Source: Inonotus obliquus (taxonomy: Eukaryota > Basidiomycota > Agaricomycetes > Hymenochaetales > Hymenochaetaceae). From it: a stretch of DNA of 64,000 bases. This document shows, piece after piece, positions 29,226-40,095 of the stretch. The translations under genes and the position numbers were made by a program. The stretch spans positions 3,906,001-3,970,000 of the forward strand of contig JAJHTX010000001.1 in the NCBI GenBank assembly GCA_032164295.1, read 5' to 3'. The notes beneath the pieces are model-generated. The model worked only from the letters and a program-made list of their open reading frames with translations, was not told where the DNA came from and searched no databases. How positions within the stretch are numbered: position 1 is the stretch's first letter; every line of letters begins with the position of its first letter.

Positions 29226-30591
29226 ATGGCGGACCGCCTCAAGCAAGTGACTGGCCATCTCACAAACTCTCATTCAAACGGTCTTCTTGATGGCGAAGTC
29301 GTGATTGTAACTGGTACGTCTGATGCTACTTCAACACAGTTAGTACGCTGATCCTGATGGGTTGCTGCCTATTTTTGTTAACGATTCATTAATTAGGCGC
29401 TGCACAGGCAAGCAGTGACTCATGTTATCATTAAGCTGAATCTAATCTTCGATGGCTAGGGCATCGGTCGTAGTTGCGCCTTGCTTTTCGCTAAGGAAGG
29501 CGCGAAGGTGGTGGTTAGCGAGTACGTGTCTTTATTCCTGCCATCTCGCGTTTTTTAATAATATACGCAGTTTGGATGAAGCAAAGGCCCAGAAAGTTGT
29601 AGAAGAGATCAGTGCTTCCGGAGGAGACGCCATCGCTGTAGGTGGCGACGTCGGCGCAGACGACTTCCCCGAGAAAATCCTTACGGCTACCATCGAGCAC
29701 GTAACCCAGTCTCGACCGCTTCATTTCTCTAACGTTCTTATGTGTATTTTTGCAGAAAATATGGAAAGCTGAACCACATCATTAACAATGGTTAGATCAT
29801 GCGCAAGTTGCATTAGCAAATGACGGGATTGACGGTTCTTCTGTATAGCCGGATTCACTTATGACAAGATGCTTCATACAATGCCGGACGACGCCTTCGA
29901 CGTGATTATGAAGATTCACGTGAGGGCTCCGTTCAGGCTCGTGCGCGCCGCTGCACGTTTCCTCCGTGTCAAGGTTAGATTACTTTTCTTCTTGACCCCT
30001 CGTGCACTCGGATAATCGTGGCTGACGGAGGAATTCAATAGGGAAGCAAAGAAAACCGCTCTGTGGTCAACGTATCTTCTGTTGCAGGTCTTCACGGCAA
30101 CGTTGGACAAGCAAACTACTCCGCTGCAAAGGCTGCTGTGGTTGGAATGTCTAAGACCATTGCGAAAGAATGGGGTCCATTTGGCGTACGCGCAAATACG
30201 ATTGCGTTTGGTTATATCCAGACCCGGTAAGTATTTTGTGATATGAGTACTGAATGGCTCCTTACGTCTATCTTGCTAAATATCAAAAGATTAACGGGTG
30301 CGAAGGAGAAAGGCGAGTCAATTATCATCAATGGCAAGCCAGTCGCGCTAGGAATTCCCGGTGGAGGCGGTGGTGGAGCAGACGCTGGCAAGCCCATTCC
30401 GGGAATTCCGCTTGGTCGATCTGGTTCAGCCGATGAGGCAGCCAATGGAATTCTCTTGTGAGTTCTCCAAATAAATGTTCGAGCTATTTGGGACTTATAA
30501 TTTTGCTTATGTATTCGCCAGCCTCATTTCCCCGTTAGCATCGTACGTCTCGGGACATACACTGGAGGTGACTGGTGGATCGGGTATCTGA
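29226..30591 (+). CDS. Short-chain dehydrogenase/reductase (3-oxoacyl-ACP reductase-like)
   Basis: A classical SDR over about seven exons. The nucleotide-binding motif is split by introns: VVIVTG, then GAAQ and GIGRSCALLFAKEGAKVVV. Then DLDEAKAQKVVEEI, HIINNAGFTYDKM, the catalytic Ser in NVSSVAGLHGN, YSAAKAAVVGMSKTIAKEWG (Tyr and Lys) and VRANTIAFGYIQTR. The C-terminus contains a Gly-rich loop (IPGGGGGGADAGK) before LGRSGSADEAANGI and SGHTLEVTGGSGI. The reaction would be NAD(P)H-dependent reduction of a 3-oxo group, or the reverse. I chose the start at 29226 because MADRLKQ leads into the usual N-terminus; 29121 is in frame upstream. No organelle signal is certain. Confidence 0.87.
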
Positions 30592-31108
30592 TTTCTCAAT
30601 CCTTCTCTCGAATTGCAGCATATTGTACTGTATCCGAGTTCTTGCAAATGAGAATTACTTGAAATCAGCCGAACCTTGCTTTTCAGTCTATTTTTGTCAA
30701 GATAAATTCTAATGATCGGTCGAATGTCCGTGAGTCGCTTTTTCCTACGATTGCTTGTACTTATTTGTCTAGATTCAGGACCGGAAAATAGACGCAAGGT
30801 TTGTAAGACAAAGCGGAGAAGTCATAAGGAAGCCTCAACCATGAGAACATCCTTTTCGTTTTCTCTCTGAATCGGGCAATATGGCTTCTATCTAGAATTC
30901 CGATTTTGATGAACTTTTGGGAACCACGAGCGCTAAACGGACAGTACGGGTGCAGTTGCTGTTCGATTGGTCGCCCGTTTAACGCCCAAATCATACTGTG
31001 TGCGCCAGTACGTCAGCGATGGGTGTGGACGTTGCATTTAAGGTCGAGTCATAGACTCAAGCTGAATTGTTACCCTCCACGATCAGCAACCGCTGGGAAA
31101 AATTCAGC
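30592..31108. other. Intergenic between SDR and esterase D
   Basis: About 0.5 kb with no recognised gene. It must hold the SDR terminator and the esterase D promoter. Confidence 0.4.
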
Positions 31109-33360
31109 ATGTTATTCCCGCTTTGCTTTCTTGCGGCACTCAACTTGTTTAGCTTCGTCAATGGACTTGCTGAAGTTCAACTCGGCGGGACGACATTATC
31201 TGGCTTGTCGTTACCTGTGCTTGGCCAGGAATTTTTCGGAGGCAAGCTCTATTATATACCAAAGCTTTCCTTTCCTAACAATTATCCTTCTTATGGTAGG
31301 CATACCATTCGCCGAGCCTCCCGTCGGATCGTTACGTTTCTCCGCACCAGTCGTTAAACTCGACCCTGGAGTATCCAATCTAGATGCAACTGAGTTCGGA
31401 CTCCCATGTATACAAAGCGTAAGTCCTCTTGCTTTCTTTGCCGTACTCCCAGGCACCGATTAGCTCCTTTTGTACCGTTCTGGAAAGTTGGGATTTGGTT
31501 CAAGCGTTGTACCGATCGAAGATATTCCTATGTCGGAGGATTGTTTGACGGTGAACGTTTTACGGCCGGCTGGTATTGATGAGAATAGTGCTTTACCAGT
31601 CCTGGTCTGGGTGTATGGTGGAGGTTTTCAAGGTTAGCCTGCTTTGCCTTATGGACCACTGCTTTTCAGATAGTAATTGAAACCTGATCTTTCAGATGGA
31701 TCGGCTTCGATGTTTAACGGAAGTGCAATCGTGCTGAACAGCGTTTTGAGGGTGAGTGTGTCGAATTGTAGATTATTCAACTTAGACGAAGGCGTCGTTC
31801 GTAGGGCACTCCGATCATCTACGTAAATCTAAACTATAGACTTGGTCCACTTGGATTTCCTCAAGGTAATGAAGCTGAAGCGGAGGGAGCCACTAACTTG
31901 GGCAACAAAGATGTCATAGCAGCCTTGACGTGGATTCAGAGCAACATTGGTGCATTCGGAGGTGACAAAGAGAGGGTAACTCATCCCTTTGGTTTACGCA
32001 CGCATGTGCTTGTATACTCACTATGCATAAATAGGTCACCGTGTTCGGAGAAAGTGCAGGAGCTATTATTCTTGCCCAACTTCTCTTGAATCGGTCATTT
32101 GACCTCGCTCGGGCAGCTGTAAGTGTGCTGCTGTCTTTAAACTCCTCCCACAGTTTTCCAATATCCCATTAGATACTTGAATCAGGATCCGCAGCTACTC
32201 ACACGCTCCTCCACGCGCGTGACCGCGAAGACGCCTGGCAAGACTTCGTTTCTGGAGTTCCCGAATGCACAGGAGCATCCAGCGGAAGTACCTTCAGCTG
32301 CCTCCGCACCGCTAGTTTTGAAACTATCTTCAACGCCACTAACCTTGCGCTTGCGAGAGTTCAAGAGGAGTTTCCGTTCTCGCCTGTGATTGACGGACCG
32401 GGTGGAATTATCCCTGATCTTCCCTCACGATTGTTCGCACGTGGGGAATTTGCACGCATCCCGTTTATTTCAGGAACGAACTTGGACGAAGGTGACGAGA
32501 CTGCTTGCCTTCTCTCGCTAAATTATTTGTCCTGAGTTTGCCGTGTAATTGTAGGCACGTTGTTCATTCCAACCACCTTCGACTCGACCGCACAGCTCCG
32601 GCAATGGATCTTGACCAATTCGACACCGTCCCCTGTCTCACAAGAAGAACGCGACTTCGTCCTTGATTCCTTACTCGATCTCTATCCTGACGTTCCTGCT
32701 CTCAATTCTCCATTCGGAACAGGCAACGAGACATTCGGTCTGAATCCAGAGTTCAAACGCGCCGCAGCGCTATTTGGAGATATCTCCTTCACATCGTTGC
32801 GTAGACAATTGGCGCAAACAGCAAGTCGACACGGCGTCAAGGTGTTTGCATATCTTTTCACAGACCCGCAGACTTTGACAGTACCACCTTTCCTCGGAGG
32901 TAAGAGCGATCCTGTGCCCGCCGCTCCCATGCCTTTCGTGACTAATGTCTAAATTAGTTGAACACAGTTCTGAAATATTGTATGTGTATGGAGCACCGCA
33001 AAACGGCCCTGCGTCGGTCACGTTGAGCCAAAACATGATCGACTACTGGGTATCGTTCGCCACGAGCCTCGATCCGAATGATGGACATGGGAACGCGTCG
33101 CGTATGTCATGACCTCCTTGTTATCCAAACTCAAGAGTAAAAGTCTTATCTCTACCTCCGCTAGGTCCCGTATGGACTCAATATACCCCGGAGTCCGAAG
33201 TATGTGTATCATGGCACTTCAATAGAACGAGGCATGCTGACCAGTCCACTTACAGAACGTCATGGAGCTCAACAGCGAAAGTTTGGGAATGATCCCGGAC
33301 AGTTTTCGAGAGAAGCAGATTGGGTTCTTGAATGCTCATCCGGAAGCCCTTCTTCATTAG
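31109..33360 (+). CDS. Secreted type-B carboxylesterase/lipase (copy D, plus strand)
   Basis: The start at 31109 gives the signal peptide MLFPLCFLAALNLFSFVNGL. The landmarks are [58 protein letters not shown], nucleophile VTVFGESAGAI, the acid residue in SGTNLDEGT and the His in EHSSEILYVYGAPQ. The last exon is NVMELNSESLGMIPDSFREK...EALLH. It is intact. The first intron begins GC rather than GT (TTCGGAG|GCAAGC, ending TTATGGTAG), whereas copies A-C have GT at this position. It is about 6.5 kb away from the A-C array and on the opposite strand, and its QNGPAS segment is nearest to copy A. Confidence 0.9.
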
Positions 33361-35202
33361 AATCACTCCAACAACATCTACTCGCCTCTCGGCTTAAGGC
33401 TTTGTCACTACGATTCAGTTCAGTAGAAGATATCAATCACCACTCCTGAATTTGCAAATTGTTAGCACTAGGTATTCCGATTATTCCGTGGGCCGAGCCA
33501 ATAGCAACAGAAAGGGGCGTTTATGACTTTCTAGCGTGACATACCTACACCGAGACCGAGCCAGACTCTCACTTTTCTGACTCATGACTCATACTCACCA
33601 CAAAAAGCAATCTGTGTGTAAAGTATGAATTAACTTACGTAACTACTAAAGTGTTCAGTGCCGAACGGAAGCTGTCCAACGCTTCCAAAGGAGGCAATAC
33701 GCCGATCCTTCGTGCTTTCCAGTGCTCTATCCTCCACCATCACCAAAATATGTCCACCTTTGTAGAGGTGGCATTCATCGAGGTGTATCTGAACCTGAGG
33801 ACATTATAAGAACCATTATAACTGCATTGAGACTGCCGTGTCTGTGAGTAACATCTTCTTTCTATCCCTTAGGTGGCGTAGACCAACAAGACTCGTTCTT
33901 TGTATACCATTAAAGGAGCTGCTATTAGTACCCGTAGCCTCTAATGGCGTGCTCATCGGTCTCTAGTAGCTGGTGCTTATTCCTGATAGCACCTCTGCTC
34001 AGATCTCCCACGCTGATGAACGCTCGCTATCTGGGATCCCTACTCTTCGAGAGTCTGCAATAGTTTTCATCGGCCCGTATGCCCTCCCGTAAGTTTATCA
34101 GGGTGAAGTTACTAACTTATACTTTCATTAGGACCTGTCTGGACTCGATACTCCAAAATCTCAGAAGTATGCTGATTTCCAAGGTCAAGTACAAATGCAG
34201 CATTCTCATTCTCTCTGAACAGGTCGCCTTTCATGGTTTCCGCGTCGCTAAAACCCTTTCTCGCCGCTACTCTCAATAAGTATTTGAATACAGTGTGACG
34301 TCTAGCTATTCCTGGCTCGAGTTCTGCCCCAATCGTTGAACAATTCTTTCCCGCCTTTTCTGACAAGCTTACAACACGATAGGTCACATCTGCGAGGATT
34401 ATTGATTCGCGCTATGATCAAACGGCTCCAATATCCCTTGCTCCTTCTCAATGTTACATAGACTCCTCGGATATCTCTTCTACAGAGTGCTATGTAGGAA
34501 GTTATGGCTGTCATCCTGGTATATCCTCGATCATCTCCGCCTCAAATGGTTGCCCGCAAAGTAGTTCCACGTGCTCGGTGTCGGAAGTCACGAATGACTA
34601 CTTCCGCTCTCATAGGTATGTCATCAAATGACCAACCAACTCAAAGGGGGACTTGGTTGCTGGATCGAAGAAGCCCTCGCTGAGGAAATTCTACAACTTT
34701 ACATTCGATCAACTTTTGGCAATCCTCTCGCGTTCGACATTGAGCGGCGAGTGCATTATGCTTCATCGTACTATACGAAGCTAATCTCACAGCCATATTC
34801 ACTTCCTCATCCGGGACTGAAAATCCACACAGTGGGCTAAGGAGCAACTATGGAATCTAAAGTCCTTCGCGCTTTCGCGGTTAGAGAAACAGCCTACCAA
34901 GAAGTTTCTAAACTCCGCATTTGCGAGAGGCTACGGTTACCTATTGGCTCTCAGGAGTATCATTCTTGGAGGCTACGTGTCCAGTGACAAGGAAGGTAGA
35001 GGGCCGGAATTGGATAAGAGCGTGATATAATGACTCAATCCCAACTGCGGGCCCAAGCTTCATTGGGTCCGGTATGAATTTATTTTCGGTAATCGCACTG
35101 TGTCTTTGTTCTCCATGACCCAGGAATATCTACCTCCCCATGTTAATATTCGGGATAGTACTTGACATATTACTCAGTACTTCATAGTGGAAATTGTCCC
35201 TA
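33361..35202. other. Intergenic with a dispersed repeat copy
   Basis: No gene is recognised. Apart from the repeat at 34225-34625, the sequence is unassigned. Confidence 0.4.
34225..34625 (+). repeat. Dispersed repeat, copy 1 (about 400 bp)
   Basis: It matches 42995-43410 in the same orientation. Shared landmarks are CCTTTCTCGCCGCTACTCTC, CAATTCTTTCCCGCCTTTTC, ACAACACGATAGGTCACATC and ATCCCTTGCTCCTTCTCAAT. It ends in GACTACTTCCGCT followed by an acceptor-like TAGG. No protein of a known family is encoded. Ends and inverted repeats were not found. Confidence 0.7.
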
Positions 35203-35774
35203 ATGGATATATTCCAAGTCGTTCCTTTGCTTCTAGGGTGGTTGTTAGTTACTCATGCTACGCCACGCAAGACACGCCGCGCGAGACTAGAACTTCCTGA
35301 CTCGCCACATAAGTTATTATGCTTGAGGATTTCTTTGCCAACTAGACTCACCTTATCCCATACCATCGCTCGATACATCTCTGGCAGCTACACAATGTTT
35401 TTGGAACCAGGAATTTATTATCTAGTGAACGTCATGGGTCAAGTGGCACTCACTTTAAGTGAGGATAAAAGGGAACTAGTAGGGTGGTCTTTGCTCAAGG
35501 GCTTGGATCAAAAGGTCAGCAATGAAATATTCTCAACTTTTCCAGTCCTCCTGGGACAATGTGTTGATAACTCTTGTCGATATTTTTAATCAGTGGGAGC
35601 TGGGACGATTAGGTCCTCACGGATGGTTTATTCGAAGCCTACACAGCAAAGACAGACATCATCTAACTATATGTACCGAAGGACCACATTTACGAGTCAT
35701 CGTGAATGAGTACCCTGTGGCGTGGGTGATCAAGAGTGTGCCTATGGTGGGACCGGGCAACGTATTCCGGTGAT
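35203..35774 (+). CDS. Ricin-B-like (beta-trefoil) lectin domain candidate, possibly secreted
   Basis: The start at 35203 gives a hydrophobic N-terminus, MDIFQVVPLLLGWLLVTHAT, a possible signal peptide. The body has EPGIYYLVNVMGQVALTLS, then VGWSLLKGLDQK, an intron (donor GTCAGC, acceptor TTTTTAATCAG) and WELGRLGPHGWFIRSLHSK. This is the 'GxYxIVN..G..LDLS..GW..hGG.NQ.W' repeat of fungal ricin-B-type carbohydrate-binding proteins, although G-G is replaced by L-K-G. A further repeat-like segment (INLDLYGSIGDGASVS) lies out of frame downstream at about 35865-35910, so the gene may have another exon or be decaying. Sugar binding is inferred from the fold only. Confidence 0.45.
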
Positions 35775-37194
35775 TTATATAATTCTTACAAGGTCTTCGG
35801 CCGTGATCACAAGTGAAACTAACTATGTTGTCGACAGAATTCACCAGCCGTATAGTCAACTTGGGATCAACTTGGACCTTTATGGAAGTATTGGTGATGG
35901 AGCATCTGTGAGCATTATTACTCATAGCACGGTGTTAATGTCCATTCCCATATATGTACATGCTTTAGGTAACGATGCGTCCTGTACATCCGGGGCATCA
36001 GCACTACTGGACGTTAATACGGTGTGGGGATAATGTTGACAAGGGCATTTCACCCATGAGATCGAGAACAAGTAGAACCGAAAGGACTACGACTACGACA
36101 ACGACTACGACTACGACTACCGCTACGACTGTCACGACTGCAACAGATAAGGACGCGGTTGGTAGTGATGTAGCGGACGTTGAGTCGGAAGGAATGATGG
36201 ATGGCCCGGGTTGGCAGGTATAACTCTTCGGGCTCGTAGTCACTGTCATTACACGTACATACATAGACACACTTGAATGGCAGGGCTGCCAGCTACGTCA
36301 AAATCTGTGCCAAGCACTTGAGTGAATCAACAAGTTAATTACGGAGTATCTACTTCAATCCCAGACAGATGGTGTACTACCGTCTCTTGGTGAAAATGCA
36401 TTTTTATCAAGGTATGAATTTCGTTCATGCAAACCCGATGCAGTTGCCGACAAGGTTCCACTATCATTGAGCCTAGTCGATTCTGCAAAGAATACTCAGT
36501 CGTGGAGAAACAGAAACTGTGTTCACTGCACAGTGCGTGTAAAGGATTATATCGAAGAATAGGAGAAATGTGATTGGTGTGTATGTGCTCATGCGTGGAA
36601 AGGCTCGCCATAGTCGCGGCAACGAGGTTGAGGTGGCATGGACTACTGAGAGGAAATGGCCAGGCTGACCGGAAACAAATTTCGTCATATTCCAACAGAT
36701 ATTTAACGCTTGTGATCAAGAGCGAGAGTTCCCCCACGGGTACCGTCGGTAAAGTCTTAGCAGATCTACACTTAACGTCTGTGAAGGACCGAAAACCTAC
36801 CTTCTTTGTCGTTTCTGGTGTACTTTTCATTCCACTACTTCCACCGTTTGAGAGGAGATTGCAGCGGGTTCAAGCCAGAGACAACACGAGTTATACCAAC
36901 TCCAGAAAAAAATCGCATTCGCATAGCTTGGAGAGGAACAAAATGGTAAATAATTCTAAACCCGAAAAAACAAATTCAGACACAGCGTGGGAACATTGTG
37001 CCAAAGCTGAGGCGGAGCTTGAAACGCATCTTGTGGCTGGGTAAAAGCACACTTCAAAAGGCCCAACTGTTCGTCCACATCGTTCATCCCAACCACAACT
37101 ACCCACAGTCGTTCCAACTGAAGGAGTAAGACCCCCCTCCACTATCTTCCATCACAACTTCAACCCACAGCTCGCTCTTCAGACTTCTTCGACT
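35775..37194. other. No gene confirmed; possible extra lectin exon and a microsatellite
   Basis: The first 150 bp may contain a third beta-trefoil repeat of the preceding candidate (NYVVDRIHQPYSQLGINLDL). A hexanucleotide microsatellite follows at 36086-36150. The remainder, including the 5' flank of the gene at 37195, has no recognised content. Confidence 0.35.
36086..36150. repeat. CTACGA-type microsatellite
   Basis: Imperfect tandem ACTACG/ACGACT units. In one frame they would encode a run of threonines, but the frame is not supported as a gene. Confidence 0.8.
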
Positions 37195-38346
37195 ATGGTA
37201 AAAACACGTCGAGCCCTTGCCAGGGTGAACTCCAACTCTGGAGGAAACACGACCGACTTGGTCGTACCGAGTGGCTGTGAAACATCGGGAGACATCGCCG
37301 TCTTTGAGAAAGAGCCTCAGGGCTCCGCCAGTGTTAACACCTCTGCTCAAAACATTGGTGTTGAAACCGACGGTGCCCATAAAGAGTACATTCACAAAGA
37401 TAACAACTCCCCCATAGATCGCTCAGATGAGGCTATTCATGCGGGGAGTACCCAGGATCATGATGGCACAGGATCAAACAGTGAGTGTGTAGTTTAATGC
37501 ACCGGTAATGGTTATGAAGCCTTTCTCCCAGGCGAAACGGAGTCACCTGATAGACGAGCCACAAAGGCTCTAGGTTTAGGAAGAGATGAAGAAACACAGA
37601 ATGAAGGTGAGAGATGAAGAGATCACTTCCTTTCCCGCATCGCGACTAACGATGGGGCGCTTATAGGGCTTCTCGACTCTGCAGGCACAAAAATTCGGTC
37701 GCACAGAAAGCGTGGGAACAAATGGACCCACAGAAAACGCAAGGAAGCTCCTAGGCAAAGGTCCACCCCTCTACGTAGAAGCGAAACGGACAAAAGTAAA
37801 GAAGATACACCGGCAGTGTCGACGCAAGATGCGAACGAGATGACGAGAGAAGATGAAGGTAACGCAGTGACGCCTCGAGAGTCCCAACGAACTTTGCGAC
37901 GGTCAGCTCGAGAGAAGCGTCCAACACCAAAGGCAGTCGCACTGTCTGTAGAAAAGTGCACAAGTGCCGAAGAAAAGACCGCCATAGACAGGAATCCTCA
38001 TGATCCTCAACGTGTAAAGTCCCAGCGAGGGCTGAAGCGCAAACGGGACGAACTGTACTTGGATACTGAAGATATTTCGGAAAAAGAGTATTTGAGTACT
38101 CAAGAGGAAACGAGAAGGCGCCTTCATGAGCAGCTACCATACGCTTATGCAGGAGGTCTGGCACCAGACGCACCGTGCATAGACTGTCTCATTTATGCAG
38201 TGAACTGGGTAGAGATGCACCCCAATCCAGACCAAGAAACTTTTACGGGAGGCTCGCTGCCAGTTTCCGATTCGCGTCTAACACTACGCGAAAAGTGGAA
38301 ACTGGAGCAGCTGAGCGAAATAGCTGCCGGGTGCAAACGGCTATGA
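37195..38346 (+). CDS. Charged, disordered protein of unknown function
   Basis: Three exons, 37195-37480, 37532-37606 and 37667-38346, joined in frame (...GTGSNSETESPDRRATK...; ...ETQNEGLLDSAGTK...). The protein is basic and low in complexity for two thirds: KIRSHRKRGNKWTHRKRKE, then RTLRRSAREKRPTPK. It ends in a more ordered segment (YAYAGGLAPDAPCIDCLIYA, REKWKLEQLSEIA) that may be a small folded domain with a C-x-x-C. I do not recognise the family. Arg/Lys clusters suggest a nuclear location. The neighbour at 40096 has a similar N-terminal style (MVKTRRALAR here, LTRSRARAAA there) and a similar RTLRR motif, so the two may be distant paralogues. Confidence 0.6.
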
Positions 38347-40095
38347 TGTATCTCGCCTTCGTCGGCGCTTTGAGTCGCCTACTCCTATCTCCGAAACCTT
38401 CGCGTTCAGTTTCATACTCTCACCTACGCTCCATCTTATCTTCCTATCGCCTTTGTCCAAAATGCATCCCCATTCCGTATTCGTGCAGTCCCAGCTCTGT
38501 TTCCAGTCCGCCATCCTTCTTCTATGGTGTAGTTCTACCTGTCAAAACATAGGGCTGTCACTGTCGCCCATTCTCCACTCAGTATCCTGTGATCGATGTA
38601 TTGTACTATAATCCTATCACCATTAGCCGAGAAATCCAACAACGGCGAAGAAAGAGGAGCAGACTCACATGCATGTCATGACTAGAGCTGATGTCGACTC
38701 TTGGAAGTAAGAGGGAAATGGCGGCAGGTTAAGTGTCGCAGGGGCCCTTTTGAAACCTCGAGCCTGCCGATGATTTCGAGACAATAGGGGACACGAATAC
38801 AACCAGACAAAGGCTCAAAGGAATCAGCTCCTGCCTGATCATGATTATCACACCATGGCTCTCGGACAAGCTCCGGGATCGTTCCTGATGAGTGCAGAAG
38901 GAGATCGAGAAACCGAATCATCAACATAGAGATATGATTTGAGAAATCTTGTCTCTGAAAAACTGGATGCTGCAGTACTTACCTTGGTTCATCCTAAGTG
39001 CATTCTGCTTATATCTTATCCTGTCCTACTTTCCGTCCTCGGAACATTACCGCACTCGAGAAAGCAGAGCCGCCGCAAGTCAAGAGGGAGGTGTCAAGTA
39101 GAGTCAAGACCGCGACTCGTTTTGCCTAAAGTCAGATGCCATGACCCACGGGGTGGGTTGCTAGCTCTACAAGGCAGGGCAGCACTGGTTGAGCCATCTG
39201 GTAGATGCTGCAACGATTAGAGCCATCTGTTGCGTGTTGTATCCTGTAATCAGTACGTGCAAATTTTTTCTCCGTTAGAGGGTTAGAGATAATGATTACG
39301 TTTGATTACGTATTTTCTCCCACGATATCATATCCAAATGTGGTAATACTCTCCCTCACCTTCCCCGCAGGCTTTTGGGCACCCGTGTACGTCTCTGAAT
39401 CGTCGCTCTTGTATAGACGTCGCGTATTCTGAACGGCGAGTAAACCACTCTTTTCTCCGATACGCGGTGGCTCGGTAATAGGGGATAACAATGTGCATCT
39501 TGGATGCTATAAAATCAGCTGGTAACATAAATTACAACCTCGTCTCACGCGTGTTGCTGTCAACCACCACCATCTTGTGCGCTCACAACGAATAACCATG
39601 TCGTTCTTGAAGATCGCAGAAAAGGCGCAGGAAGGCTTCGTCCGCACGTACATTCTTTCCAGGTATACTTAGGCGTAAGTTGAATTTCACCAGAGCGAGT
39701 CAGACATCAACACGAAAATTCCAATTACTGAAGATTCTATTGAGAGAACGGATGGCGAATAAAATAGTGCGAACTCCGAAGTTAGAGCCTGCATCAATAA
39801 AAGAAAGGAGAGAAATAGTTTCCTAACGTTCAAGCGCAACGCGCGGGACTCAAAAAAGCGGTCCTCCAACCCAAAAAGAGATCAAAAAGAAGATTCTTCT
39901 GGGAGTGTGGCTTCAAAGTAACGTGACCGCGCATTCAGTCACGCTTCAAAAAGCGCGAATGGCCCATCCACTCCCTTCCAGCTTCCAGCTTTCAACCACA
40001 ATCATCCCCATCCTCAGCCGCAGCGCCTTCAAGCCCCCACTCAACATCTTATCTCTACACGTTCCTCCTTTTCATTGTCACTGTCTGTGAGAGCA
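38347..40095. other. Intergenic, about 1.7 kb, with one possible orphan exon
   Basis: Near 39598 an ATG opens MSFLKIAEKAQEGFVRTYIL followed by a GTATAC donor-like site and stops, which looks like a first exon without the rest of a gene. A minus-strand frame at 39306-39491 has no known domain. Nothing else is recognised. Confidence 0.3.

Noticed and set aside
33476..33515. GGTATTCCGATT...GCCGAGCC resembling esterase exon 2
   Set aside because: The similarity is short and interrupted; flanking sequence does not continue the match.
36050..36223. Poly-threonine open frame
   Set aside because: It is produced by a hexanucleotide microsatellite and has no supporting start or homology.
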